Shown here in pieces: positions 35,822 through 45,529 of a stretch of DNA of 64,000 bases. The stretch is taken from positions 1,364,001 to 1,428,000 of the forward strand of contig NZ_CP021358.1 in the NCBI RefSeq assembly GCF_002157205.1, read 5' to 3'. The notes beneath the pieces are model-generated. The model searched no databases and was not told the DNA's origin. It saw nothing but the letters and a program-made list of their open reading frames with translations. The translations under genes were made by a program, and so were the position numbers. The stretch comes from Kushneria marisflavi (lineage in GTDB: Bacteria > Pseudomonadota > Gammaproteobacteria > Pseudomonadales > Halomonadaceae). Numbering within the stretch: position 1 is the stretch's first letter; each line of letters starts with the position of its first letter.

Positions 35822-38496
35822 TTTTCAAAACTCACCCCCCACTGCTCGTCGTAACCACAGGTGCCGTCCGCCTCCGGCAGCCAGGGCTGCACGAAGCGCA
35901 GCCCGCGATGTCGCTGCTGTAGCGCTTCCCACTGCTCGGCATGGCGCTCCGGCAGTGGCGCCAGTTTTCTGGCCTGGCTTGCTCTCAGTCGACATCGACT
36001 CAAGCGGTCGGCATGGCGGTGATCGTCGACCCAGAGCCCCAGTGCATCGTCACGGCGCTTGAGCAGCACGACCTCGACGCTTTGCTCGTCGCCAAGCCGG
36101 GTGCCCATTTCGCGCTCCTCCTGCCACGGGTCGAAATCGCCATTGAGCTGGTAGCCGTCTTCCAGGTTCAGCGCGTTGTGGGTCGCCATCGAGGCCGCAT
36201 ATTTATCCATGCCGGTGCGCTCGAAGTGCGCCTGATCGAACGCTTCGGGGAGATCATCCGTTGATGCGGCATAAACGCCCTCGATCAAGGTGCGCGCTTC
36301 ATCCGGCATGGTGATGGCACCCCGCTGGCGCAGCACGCGCTGGGTCAGCCAGATCAGCGAGGTGTCCTTGTAGACCGCCTGGGTGCCGCGGTGCGCCTGA
36401 CTCAGCCAGTCGGCACCGGGAGTATCGCGCCACGCGGGCGCCAGTACCTGCAGTACGGGCGCGAGGCGTTCACCGCGCTGATGACGCTGAAGCCGCCCGG
36501 CGCGCTGAATCAGAAGATCAATGGGCGCAATATCGCTGACCATCCGGTCAGCATCGCAGTCCAGGGATTCCTGGAAAACCTGAGTAGTGACAATGACCTG
36601 GCCGCGCCTGAGTGACGACATGGAACCCTTACCGAAGCGGCGAATGACCTCGGATTCAATCCGCTGGCGATCCACCATCGCAAACCGGGCGTGAAAGAGC
36701 AGGCAGCGCTCGGGATCAGGGTGTCGCTCGCGCAGCTGTTGAAAAGCACGAATGGCGTCATCGACGGTATTACGTACCCAGACGATGCACTCGCCCGCCT
36801 CTACCGCAGCCAGTACGCGCTCGATCGCCTCCTCTTCGCTTTCAAGCCAGTCGATGGCCACACTGCGCGCCACTTCCGAGCGCGTCTCGACGGGTACCTC
36901 GTGGGTAGCACGCGCTCCACAGTGGGTCAGCAGGGGGTAGTCGTGTGCTTCAAGCGGGCTGGCATCAACTCCCAGGCCATGGCGCCACGCACCCGTCAGC
37001 GCCTCGCGCATGGCGCGTGGGAGCGTGGCCGTCAGCAAAATGGCGCTGCCGCCCTGTCGGGCGTGGTGGGCCAGCAGTTGATGCAGCAGGGTCTGCATGT
37101 AGTGATCGAAGGCATGGACTTCGTCAATGATCAGCACCTTGCGCGCCAGACCCAGCAGGCGCAGCGACTGATGACGAAATGGCAGGCCACCCATCAGCGC
37201 CTGGTCGATGGTGCCCACGCCGACGTCGGCCAGAAGCGCCTTTTTGTTGGAGTCCGCCAGCCAGCGGCTGCACTGGGTCGAGGCGCTGACATCCATCGTG
37301 GCGTAGTCGTCGCTTTCCCGCTGCTCTGCCATGACGGAGCGTTCGAACGCCTCGTTGAGTTCGCGCGCGCCGTGGGCGAGCACCAGCGAGGGTCTTGAGA
37401 CACTGCTGTAAAAGCGATGGTGAAGATCGCCCAACCGGGTATACATGGCGTTGGAGGTGGCCATGGTGGGCAGCGCGAAGTAAAGCCCTTCGCCGTGACC
37501 ATCGGCGAGCAACCGCTGGGCCAGAATGCAGGCGGCTTCGGTCTTGCCTGCCCCGGTCACGTCTTCAAGGATAAACAGCTGCGGCCCGGCCTGAAGCGGC
37601 AGGTCTGCCGCCTTCTGCTGCAGCGGGGTCGGCGTCACCCTGTCTGCAAACCACTGGGCAAGCCCCGCGTAGGGAATCGGTTCGGGGGGCTGAGCGAACC
37701 CGGTGGCCTTCAGTACCACCCCGGCCTGCTCAAGCGCTCGCGGCCAGTAGTCGGCAAGTGCCATGGCCTGCTGGCAGTACGGAAAATAATCCCGATGCGA
37801 GCCCAGCCAGTCACTGAGCGTCGCCCAGCCGGCGATCGTCCAGCTCAACGTCTTGAAACGCGCCAGCCACGCTTCGTCCAGCAGTTTGTCGACCGGCCAG
37901 CAGGGTTCGATCAGCGCCGCCCAGTCGGCCACGAAATCCCGTGCAGCGGTCGCGTCATCAAGCTCACCGTCGTCGACGAAAAAGTCCGACAACGTCAGCT
38001 GACCGGTTGCCACGGGGCGGCCGTGGTGACCAAAAAACGGGGCCATCAGACTATCCATCGGCACCAACAGCTTTCTGGCCGGCGCCTGCGCGCCGTCTGG
38101 CCAGCGCAGCACACCCTCCTTGCGCCAGATGTTCCAGCATTCATCCCAGAGCAGCACGCCCAGACGATCATGGCGCTGCTGATAGGGCCTGCCCTGCGGT
38201 GGGGCCATGTCGTCGAGCGTAAGTTTCAGCACTTCCTGAAAGGCACGGGAGAACTTGCCCAGATCGTGAAGACCCAATAGAAACGCCAGCAGCCGTCGCA
38301 GCGGTTCGGGTTCAATGCCCAGCCGCGCGGCCAGCTGTGTCATCAGGGGGCGCTCAGGCGCGAGCAACTGCCAGCCGACCGCGGCCACATCCAGACTGTG
38401 CCAGGCCAGTAGATGACATTTCTCCCTATGCGCACCAGGCAACGCCTTGCCGGCATAGCGGTGATAGAGCAAGGCAACAGATGGGTCATCAGCCAT
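35806..38496 (-). CDS. cas3: CRISPR-associated helicase-nuclease Cas3 (type I-E)
   Basis: About 896 residues. The N-terminal HD nuclease has H33 (AWHSLD), H77-D78 (LLGLHDLGKF) and HHGRP near residue 158; the helicase has GAGKT at 315-319, DEVH at 458-461 and LLTATLPRAM after it. Cas3 unwinds and degrades DNA bound by Cascade. The ATG at 38496 is preferred to a GTG one codon upstream. The last codons and stop overlap the candidate guide RNA on the other strand. A 300-bp gap separates it from cas8e, so it has its own promoter in the 210 bp before the Xre gene. Confidence 0.96.
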   Translation of the reverse strand: MADDPSVALLYHRYAGKALPGAHREKCHLLAWHSLDVAAVGWQLLAPERPLMTQLAARLGIEPEPLRRLLAFLLGLHDLGKFSRAFQEVLKLTLDDMAPPQGRPYQQRHDRLGVLLWDECWNIWRKEGVLRWPDGAQAPARKLLVPMDSLMAPFFGHHGRPVATGQLTLSDFFVDDGELDDATAARDFVADWAALIEPCWPVDKLLDEAWLARFKTLSWTIAGWATLSDWLGSHRDYFPYCQQAMALADYWPRALEQAGVVLKATGFAQPPEPIPYAGLAQWFADRVTPTPLQQKAADLPLQAGPQLFILEDVTGAGKTEAACILAQRLLADGHGEGLYFALPTMATSNAMYTRLGDLHHRFYSSVSRPSLVLAHGARELNEAFERSVMAEQRESDDYATMDVSASTQCSRWLADSNKKALLADVGVGTIDQALMGGLPFRHQSLRLLGLARKVLIIDEVHAFDHYMQTLLHQLLAHHARQGGSAILLTATLPRAMREALTGAWRHGLGVDASPLEAHDYPLLTHCGARATHEVPVETRSEVARSVAIDWLESEEEAIERVLAAVEAGECIVWVRNTVDDAIRAFQQLRERHPDPERCLLFHARFAMVDRQRIESEVIRRFGKGSMSSLRRGQVIVTTQVFQESLDCDADRMVSDIAPIDLLIQRAGRLQRHQRGERLAPVLQVLAPAWRDTPGADWLSQAHRGTQAVYKDTSLIWLTQRVLRQRGAITMPDEARTLIEGVYAASTDDLPEAFDQAHFERTGMDKYAASMATHNALNLEDGYQLNGDFDPWQEEREMGTRLGDEQSVEVVLLKRRDDALGLWVDDHRHADRLSRCRLRASQARKLAPLPERHAEQWEALQQRHRGLRFVQPWLPEADGTCGYDEQWGVSFEKENPR

Positions 38497-38651
38497 CACA
38501 TCTCTCTTTTAATTATCCCCGGCGACAACATTAAATAATTATTTAACATTTTTCACTAATACCTATATCAAATGGGGATTAAATCGAGACGATTTTTGGT
38601 GTGATAAAAACCCGACCCATTAATGTCTAAAGAAAACAAAAATCAATAATC

Positions 38652-38665
38652 ATGTCTGTAGACAT
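38652..38665. promoter_or_regulatory. Likely operator of the Xre-RES module
   Basis: ATGTCT-GT-AGACAT, a perfect 6-bp inverted repeat, lies just upstream of TATACT (38673-38678, a likely -10). A further ATGTCT half-site occurs at 38623-38628. Such an arrangement fits autorepression by the antitoxin. Confidence 0.6.
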
Positions 38666-38708
38666 CCTGGTGTATACTTTTTCAAATGAATTCGAGAGAT
38701 GGAAAATC

Positions 38709-39122
38709 ATGCCCCTGACTCAAGCACTTCAACAGGATGTGGTTTCCGACAGGGCAAAGTGCGCCACCGGTTTGCGCGCCGTGATCAAAATTCTCGGACA
38801 ATGGGACGCCACCGGTGAGCAGATTCAGAACATTCTGCGCATTTCTCCCAGCACCCTCGCTCGTGCCAAACGCGCCGATCGAGAATGGACGATCGCGCTG
38901 GATCGTGATCAGGTCACGCGGATGAGCCTTGTGCTGAACATGCACGCAGCGCTCAGAACCGTTTTCGAGAATCCAGACAACCTGTACGGATTCATGAAGA
39001 TGGCGAACCATAACGAAGGGTTTTCGGGGGATTCACCGCTGAACAGGATGGCCAGTGGCGACATTCTTGCTCTGATGTCGGTGGCTTCACGCATCGATGC
39101 GATGAGGGGCGCACAGTGGTAA
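38709..39122 (+). CDS. Xre/MbcA/ParS-type antitoxin
   Basis: 137 residues: an N-terminal helix-turn-helix of the Xre type (ILGQWDATGEQIQNILRIS and PSTLARAKR) and a C-terminal DUF2384 toxin-binding domain (NPDNLYGFMKMANHNEGFSG, then SPLNRMASGDILALMSVASR and DAMRGAQW). It would neutralise the RES toxin and repress the operon. The ATG at 38709 follows GGA and lies after the likely -10, while a more upstream ATG at 38652 precedes it. Its end overlaps the toxin gene by 7 bp. Confidence 0.9.
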   Translation: MPLTQALQQDVVSDRAKCATGLRAVIKILGQWDATGEQIQNILRISPSTLARAKRADREWTIALDRDQVTRMSLVLNMHAALRTVFENPDNLYGFMKMANHNEGFSGDSPLNRMASGDILALMSVASRIDAMRGAQW

Positions 39123-39808
39123 GTGTCGAGGGATTACCGGTACTCCCTGCGGGAGAGGTAGAAGGATATCGTTTGATTCCTTCGAAATTCCCACCGATTG
39201 CACTCTTTGACGATGTGGCCAGCATCGACGAGTTCGAGGTGCTTCATGAGCTGCAGGCGCTTACCAATCCGCGCCTGCAGGCCGAGATCGGCAACCTGGC
39301 GCTGATCGACACAGATGAGATACCTTTCGGAATCCGGGGCTGCTCCTATGCGACCGCGCCGTTCACCCACGTTAACCTGACCGGCTCACGCTTTAGTCGC
39401 GGGCGATTTGGTGTGCTCTATATCGCCGACGAGATGGCTACGGCGATCGCCGAGGTCAGCCATCACCAGACCGCTTATTGGCGCAAGGTACCCGAGCTTG
39501 GCTATGAGCGGTTCGTACTGCGCGGCCTGCATTGTCGATTCGACCAATCCGGCATGGCAGATGCGCTGATGCTCGCTTCCACCCACGCCATTTATGCCCC
39601 TGACGACTACACCGCCTCGCGGGCCCTGGGTGATGAGATTCACGCGCACGGCCTTCCCGGTCTTCGCTACCGTTCGGCTCGCTCGCCGGGCAACCTCTGC
39701 TGGGGGTTGATGACACCTCGCCCGGTCCGGGACATTGTTCAGACCGAACACTATGAGATGGTCTGGAACGGCGCCATTACTCATATCAATCGGATCTCCG
39801 CGGTTTGA
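39116..39808 (+). CDS. RES-domain toxin (NAD+-degrading)
   Basis: 230 residues of the RES family: YRLIPSKFPPIALFDD near the N-terminus, GRFGVLYIADEMATAIAEV in the middle and HGLPGLRYRSARSPGNLCWG toward the end. Characterised RES toxins (MbcT and others) deplete NAD+ by phosphorolysis or hydrolysis. Start is a GTG at 39116 inside the antitoxin gene, typical coupling. The stop lies 36 bp before the trailer end of CRISPR array 2, and the two are convergent, so array 2 read-through would be antisense to this gene. Confidence 0.9.
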   Translation: MVSVEGLPVLPAGEVEGYRLIPSKFPPIALFDDVASIDEFEVLHELQALTNPRLQAEIGNLALIDTDEIPFGIRGCSYATAPFTHVNLTGSRFSRGRFGVLYIADEMATAIAEVSHHQTAYWRKVPELGYERFVLRGLHCRFDQSGMADALMLASTHAIYAPDDYTASRALGDEIHAHGLPGLRYRSARSPGNLCWGLMTPRPVRDIVQTEHYEMVWNGAITHINRISAV

Positions 39809-39843
39809 AACCCGCCCTGTTTTTCTGCTTCTTGTTTTAACTC

Positions 39844-42800
39844 CGGTTCATCCTCGCATCTGCGGGGAACGCGTGACCGGCTCCTGCCAGTGGAGAGGTC
39901 GGGTCGGTTCATCCCTGCGTTTGCGGGGAACGCTCCAAGCGGGCCAGCTGGGTACGGATCGGCATCGGTTCATCCCCGCGCCTGCGGGGAACGCGCGACA
40001 GTCGTGGCCTGGGCAACTTCCGCAATCGGTTCATCCCCGCGTCTGCGGGGAACGCGTCGGAATCATCGCAGTATGGCGCCACTGATCGCGGTTCATCCCC
40101 GCGGGTGCGGGGAACGCTATAACCCGATGCCTGACGCCGCTTTTGATGCCGGTTCATCCCCGCGGGTGCGGGGAACGCCATGTTGACCAGATAGAGACGT
40201 CGGCGGATTTCGGTTCATCCCCGCGGGTGCGGGGAACGCTGCATGATCAATTCAAGATGTGATCGGGTGTTCGGTTCATCCCCGCGGGTGCGGGGAACGC
40301 CAGTGCGCGCTGCATCATCTGCGCCAATACGTCGGTTCATCCCCGCGGGTGCGGGGAACGCACCTGCACCACTGCCGCCCTGATCACCGCCACCGGTTCA
40401 TCCCCGCGGGTGCGGGGAACGCTCTATCAACGTCCCGACTGGTACGAAGGCATTCGGTTCATCCCCGCGGGTGCGGGGAACGCATTCTCTCCATAGGTGA
40501 CTGAAGCATCGGCCCACGGTTCATCCCCGCGGGTGCGGGGAACGCCATACCCATTGCCGCCCAGCATGTTTGCGTTTCGGTTCATCCCCGCGGGTGCGGG
40601 GAACGCGGCCGAGTCGCGCCAGATGTGGGCCGATGAGCCGGTTCATCCCCGCGGGTGCGGGGAACGCTGCAAGCTGACGCTGAGCGGTCGCCTGTGACGC
40701 GGTTCATCCCCGCGGGTGCGGGGAACGCGATAATTGCTGACACGGGACTGAGCGCGGCATCGGTTCATCCCCGCGGGTGCGGGGAACGCTTGGCGCCACA
40801 AGCGCTGTGAGAAAGGCCATTCGGTTCATCCCCGCGGGTGCGGGGAACGCTGCCCTGCTTGACCAGACCGGCATCCCAGAATCGGTTCATCCCCGCGGGT
40901 GCGGGGAACGCAGCTTGTGAGTGCCGCCAATGCGCCGGAAAACCGGTTCATCCCCGCGGGTGCGGGGAACGCGTCGGCCTGCTCTGGCTCGGCAATCAGC
41001 GCCTGCGGTTCATCCCCGCGGGTGCGGGGAACGCATGAGGCCGAAACGTCTCTTGTGGGTTCCGTGCGGTTCATCCCCGCGGGTGCGGGGAACGCTCTCA
41101 TCATCTGTGACACGCTGACAGGATATTCGGTTCATCCCCGCGGGTGCGGGGAACGCTCTGCACCGCCATCCCGCCGGCGGCGCGATACCCGGTTCATCCC
41201 CGCGGGTGCGGGGAACGCTTCTCAAGCAAAATACCCTCTTTACCCGCGGCCGGTTCATCCCCGCGGGTGCGGGGAACGCATCGAGCGAGCGTAAAGAGAG
41301 TGAGCGCAATGCGGTTCATCCCCGCGGGTGCGGGGAACGCGATTTTGATGGATAGCCTGATTATGCGGCCGGCGGTTCATCCCCGCGGGTGCGGGGAACG
41401 CCCCAATGGCGTACGCGTGTACTATCAGGCCATCGGTTCATCCCCGCGGGTGCGGGGAACGCATGATGGCACGCCGCTTTGCACTGACTGCTGGCGGTTC
41501 ATCCCCGCGGGTGCGGGGAACGCCAGGCAGAGTCGGTCCGCGCGAAACCCTGAGGCGGTTCATCCCCGCGGGTGCGGGGAACGCAATGGAGACCGAAGGG
41601 ATACATTGTGGTGACTCGGTTCATCCCCGCGGGTGCGGGGAACGCGAGTTGCTGAAAGGTTGGATTGTGCAATCCATCGGTTCATCCCCGCGGGTGCGGG
41701 GAACGCGTCGCCAAACTCCCCGATTCAAACGAAGCAACCGGTTCATCCCCGCGGGTGCGGGGAACGCGGCCTGGCCCTGATAGGGCCGGATCACCTGTCC
41801 GGTTCATCCCCGCGGGTGCGGGGAACGCTCCTGACGGCAATATTCGGTCAGACGCCTGATCGGTTCATCCCCGCGGGTGCGGGGAACGCCACTGGGCCAC
41901 AAGACGCTGGTGACCGACGACCGGTTCATCCCCGCGGGTGCGGGGAACGCTTGTTTGGCCCGTGGTATCTAATCGGGTGCATCGGTTCATCCCCGCGGGT
42001 GCGGGGAACGCGCCGTCGCCATCGGCGTCGATGCGCATGAAGACGGTTCATCCCCGCGGGTGCGGGGAACGCTTATCTGCATGTTCAGCCACCTGTATCG
42101 CGAGCGGTTCATCCCCGCGGGTGCGGGGAACGCAGCTGCTGCCAAAGGAGGAGGCGGCCAAACAGCGGTTCATCCCCGCGGGTGCGGGGAACGCTATGGA
42201 GCATCAAGCGGCGAGAGGCATGGAATCGGTTCATCCCCGCGGGTGCGGGGAACGCCCGACCCCGCTGTTATTAACGCCCTCTCGAACCGGTTCATCCCCG
42301 CGGGTGCGGGGAACGCGCGATAAGAGCCACCGGATGCACGGCGGGGTGCGGTTCATCCCCGCGGGTGCGGGGAACGCTACCGACCCACCGTTAAAACGTC
42401 TCTCACAGCCGGTTCATCCCCGCGGGTGCGGGGAACGCCTATACTCGTCTTTCGCGGACTACCAGTCTGACGGTTCATCCCCGCGGGTGCGGGGAACGCC
42501 AGCGCCAGATGCAGTGTCGTCGAATATCAGACGGTTCATCCCCGCGGGTGCGGGGAACGCGCTTCGCCGCTCTCGCCGGTCTCGTCGGATTCCGGTTCAT
42601 CCCCGCGGGTGCGGGGAACGCTCGTGCATTCTTCAGTTCCCGTTCTATCAGTTCGGTTCATCCCCGCGGGTGCGGGGAACGCAGTACAGCGCCAGTCGTG
42701 ATGACAGTGTCCGCCGGTTCATCCCCGCGGGTGCGGGGAACGCAGAAAAGGACGCTCAAGGCCGCTATTGATCATCGGTTCATCCCCGCGGGTGCGGGGA

Positions 42801-42926
42801 ACGCTATCGCAGCATCATGCGCGATATTAATGAGGACGGTTCATCCCCGCGGGTGCGGGGAACGCTTCAAGCTCGCGGGATAACTGATCGTGCAGGGCGG
42901 TTCATCCCCGCGGGTGCGGGGAACGC
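39844..42926 (-). CRISPR. CRISPR array 2, type I-E, 51 repeats and 50 spacers
   Basis: 29-bp repeats every 61 bp from 39844 to 42926; forty-six spacers are 32 bp and four are 33 bp (preceding the repeats at 40089, 40517, 41006 and 41190). On the plus strand the main repeat starts CGGTTCATCCCCGCGGGTGC and ends GGGGAACGC. In crRNA sense (minus) the handle is AUGAACCG and the loop ACCC, both different from array 1. The four repeats nearest 39844 are variants (loops CATCT, CGTTT, GCCT, GTCT type), so that end is the trailer and the leader lies beyond 42926. No spacer duplicates were noticed. Confidence 0.98.
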
Positions 42927-43116
42927 TCTAAATATAACCTTTTGTTTTTAAAGAGCAAAAACAGGTGATGTTTTTCCACCGGTTTTTCGCACCCTGAGTA
43001 AAATAATTTTGTTCTATAAATCAATTACTTGAGATCAAGAAAAATATAATAAAAACGTTTCACCAACGCTATTCAAACCGGTGTTCCTCTAGTGGCATAA
43101 AACCTGTGTCCTGTCA
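42927..43116 (-). promoter_or_regulatory. Leader of array 2
   Basis: 190 bp, strongly AT-rich, between the leader-end repeat and the DUF2835 gene, in the correct place for the promoter and integration signals. A match to the IHF consensus (AATCAA-TTAC-TTG) occurs at 43019-43031, but about 90 bp from the repeat, further than in E. coli. GCTCTTTAA is shared with leader 1 at a different distance. Confidence 0.7.
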
Positions 43117-43335
43117 TCACACCGCCCGGATCGAGATGAATCGCCCACCATCATCGAAGGTGACGCGATAAGTGCCATGCACGCCGTCACGTTTGATGAT
43201 GTGATGGAGCACCCTTGAAGGCAGCATGACGCTGCGCCCATCAGGCGTGCGGGTGTGAATGCTGTCGGCCACGCCGGCGTAGTGGGCGCGGCACTGCTCG
43301 GCGCTGAGATCGAGCTGGATATCGATACTGGGCAC
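43117..43335 (-). CDS. DUF2835 family protein
   Basis: 72 residues, the usual length of DUF2835, with VMLPSRVLHHIIKRDGVHG and FDDGGRFISI near the C-terminus. It starts with GTG at 43335, preceded by GGGAG at 6 bp. Function unknown. It marks the return to core chromosome right of array 2. Confidence 0.85.
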   Translation of the reverse strand: MPSIDIQLDLSAEQCRAHYAGVADSIHTRTPDGRSVMLPSRVLHHIIKRDGVHGTYRVTFDDGGRFISIRAV

Positions 43336-43492
43336 TGAGATCTCCCGGACAGAAAAAGAGGCATCAGCGGTATCCGGTCGGACCGACCGGCGATGGCTTT
43401 TGACCTGATTTGCTTTTCATTGATCGTTATTTCCGAACGCCATGCTGACCGGAACACAATGACGTTACCCCCTTTCATGGCAAGGAGCGATC

Positions 43493-44080
43493 ATGAACGT
43501 AGTGACTCTGGCAGGCAGCGCGAGTGTACAGTCCCGATCCACGGCACTGCTGGCCTTCATGGAAAGCCAGTTGCATCGGCGTGGTATCGAAACCCGTCGT
43601 TTCTGCGCGGATAACTTCCCATCCCGGGCATTGATCAACGCCGATCATACCGATCCGGTCATTCAGGCCTTTCAGAAAACGCTTGCCCGGGCCAATGCCG
43701 TGATCGTGGCCACTCCGGTTCACCAGGCCTCGTTTTCCGGCGCGCTGAAGCTGTTGCTGGACCTCGCTCCCCAGCGCGGACTTGAGCACTGCACGGTACA
43801 GGCACTCGCCACTGGCGGCAGTGACCAGCACCTGCTGATGCTCGACTATGCCCTGAAGCCTGTCCTCTCCTCCATGGGGGCGACCCATCAACTGCCGGGC
43901 ATTTACGCGGGCCCTGCCGATCTCGGCAAATGCTCGAATGGTCATCACATGCCGGGGCCGGATATCCGCCGACGCGTGGAACAGGCCGTAGAGACGCTGG
44001 CGTCTCTTCTCGAGGCGCGTCAGGTGAAGCCTCTTAAGCATCTTGAAAAATCGACGTTTTCGCTGGCGCAGGCAGGCTGA
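43493..44080 (+). CDS. ssuE: NADPH-dependent FMN reductase, SsuE-like
   Basis: 195 residues with a flavodoxin-like fold. It begins VVTLAGSASVQSRSTALL and shows ATPVHQASFSGALKLLLDL and LALATGGS-like loops (here QALATGGSDQHLL). SsuE supplies reduced FMN to the alkanesulfonate monooxygenase SsuD. The rest of ssu is absent, but a sulfate-binding protein and a CysB-like regulator are neighbours, which supports a sulfur role. Start has AAGGAG; a terminator follows. Confidence 0.83.
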   Translation: MNVVTLAGSASVQSRSTALLAFMESQLHRRGIETRRFCADNFPSRALINADHTDPVIQAFQKTLARANAVIVATPVHQASFSGALKLLLDLAPQRGLEHCTVQALATGGSDQHLLMLDYALKPVLSSMGATHQLPGIYAGPADLGKCSNGHHMPGPDIRRRVEQAVETLASLLEARQVKPLKHLEKSTFSLAQAG

Positions 44081-44117
44081 ACCCTCGAGTGTCTCAAGCG
44101 AACGACATCACACAAGA

Positions 44118-44146
44118 CACCGGGCCTAGGACCCGGTGCTTTTTCT
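44118..44146 (+). terminator. Intrinsic terminator after ssuE
   Basis: CACCGGG and CCCGGTG around a 7-nt loop, then CTTTTTCTTT. Confidence 0.85.
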
Positions 44147-44176
44147 TTATTTTTCCCTGAACGCTGCTGGAAGGCC

Positions 44177-45265
44177 CTAGGCGCCCGGCATCGTAATGTG
44201 ATCAAAGACGCCACCGTTGGAGAAGTGAGTCTGCTGTGCTTTATCCCAACCGCCAAAGACGTCGTTGATGTTGTAAAGGTCCATCTTCGGAAACTGCTCT
44301 AGAAGCTCTGGATCCACGCCTTCGGTATTGATCGGACGGTAGTAGTGCCTGGCCGCCAGTTGCTGGCCTTCAGGCGAGTAAAGATGCTCCAGATAGGCGT
44401 GCGCGGCCTTCTCGGCAGCTGGGCCCTTTTTCTTTACGTTGTCCTCGACCACGGCCACCGGCGGCTGCGCCAGAATGCTGACCGATGGCGTCACGATTTC
44501 GTAGTCATCCTTGCCGAGTTCGTTAATGGCCAGCAGCGCTTCGTTTTCCCAGGCCAGCAGCACATCGCCCAGCCCGCGCTGAACAAACGTATTGGTCGCC
44601 GCCCTCGCGCCGGTATCCAGCACCGGCACATGCTGATACAGCGTTTTCACGTACTGCTCGGCCGCCTTTTGCGCCTGTGTCACTTCTTCCTGTGCGGCCG
44701 GGTCGTGCAGTCGATCCAGATCGCCCAGCTCACGCTTGAGCGCCCACGTCCAGGCCGCCAGATAGTTCCAGCGCGCCCCGCCAGAGGTTTTGGGATTGGG
44801 CGAGATCACCTCGACCCCATCGCGGATCAGATCATCCCAGTCATGGATGTTTTTCGGGTTGCCCTTGCGCACCAGAAAGACAATCGAGGAGGTATAGGGC
44901 GTGCTGTCATCAGGAAAGGCCTTTTGCCAGTCCGGTGGCAAAAGCTCACCCTTTTCGGCGATGGCATCAATGTCGGCAGCCAGTGCCAGAGTCACGACAT
45001 CGGCCGGATTGCCTTCGATGACCGAACGGGCCTGACGACCGGAGCCTCCATGACTCTGCTGAACAGTGACCCGGTCACCCGACTGCTTTTCGTACCATTC
45101 GCTAAAGGCCTGGTTGTAGTCGCTGTAGAGCTCACGGGTCGGATCATAGGAGACATTGAGAAGCGTGATGTTTTCAGCACGAGCCGCCATCGAGCCTGAC
45201 AGCAGGACGGAGGCTACCGCAACCGTCAGTCCGTGACGACGTAAAACGGAGAATAAAGGAGGCAT
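44177..45265 (-). CDS. sbp: Sulfate ABC transporter periplasmic binding protein
   Basis: About 362 residues with a signal peptide (VASVLLSGSMAARA at the cleavage region). Mature domain motifs include NVSYDPTRELYSDYN, QSHGGSGRQARSVIEG and NPKTSGGARWNYLAAW, all typical of Sbp/CysP. It captures sulfate or thiosulfate for the CysTWA importer, which is not in the window. The ATG at 45265 has AAGGGAA and gives a normal signal peptide. A CysB-like regulator is 265 bp away on the same strand. Confidence 0.93.
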   Translation of the reverse strand: MPPLFSVLRRHGLTVAVASVLLSGSMAARAENITLLNVSYDPTRELYSDYNQAFSEWYEKQSGDRVTVQQSHGGSGRQARSVIEGNPADVVTLALAADIDAIAEKGELLPPDWQKAFPDDSTPYTSSIVFLVRKGNPKNIHDWDDLIRDGVEVISPNPKTSGGARWNYLAAWTWALKRELGDLDRLHDPAAQEEVTQAQKAAEQYVKTLYQHVPVLDTGARAATNTFVQRGLGDVLLAWENEALLAINELGKDDYEIVTPSVSILAQPPVAVVEDNVKKKGPAAEKAAHAYLEHLYSPEGQQLAARHYYRPINTEGVDPELLEQFPKMDLYNINDVFGGWDKAQQTHFSNGGVFDHITMPGA

Positions 45266-45529
45266 ATCGGGTTCCCTTGTAACGCTTGATGAGAGTGTTG
45301 ACTCAAGCGTACCGGCCACCTTAATTACTTAAAAATATATAATGACGGATTGCTTATCGCTTTTTGAGATATCTAATTGGTCTGGTTCATTCCCTTTAGA
45401 GCTTCTGAAAAGGCGTTGGCGGCGCCTGTCCTGCAAGCGTCGCTTCACTGACACATATCACCCAGACCATTATGGTGGCCTGGAAGACACTCCAGCCGTT
45501 TGAAACGATGGCAATATTTGAAAGATCCT

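Noticed and set aside
38559..38575. ATAGGTA (minus strand) in the cas3 promoter region, shared with the mini-CRISPR spacer
   Set aside because: Only seven bases, mismatched at positions 1-2 of the seed and preceded by TTG, not an I-E PAM; the site at 35691 is far better.
39735..42883. ORFs across CRISPR array 2 with SSPRVRGT and HPRGCGER repeats
   Set aside because: Same artefact: repeat units read in frame, not coding sequence.
43019..43031. IHF consensus match in leader 2 as the adaptation site
   Set aside because: It lies about 90 bp from the first repeat, further than the known I-E site, and AT-rich DNA gives such matches by chance; kept only as a note.
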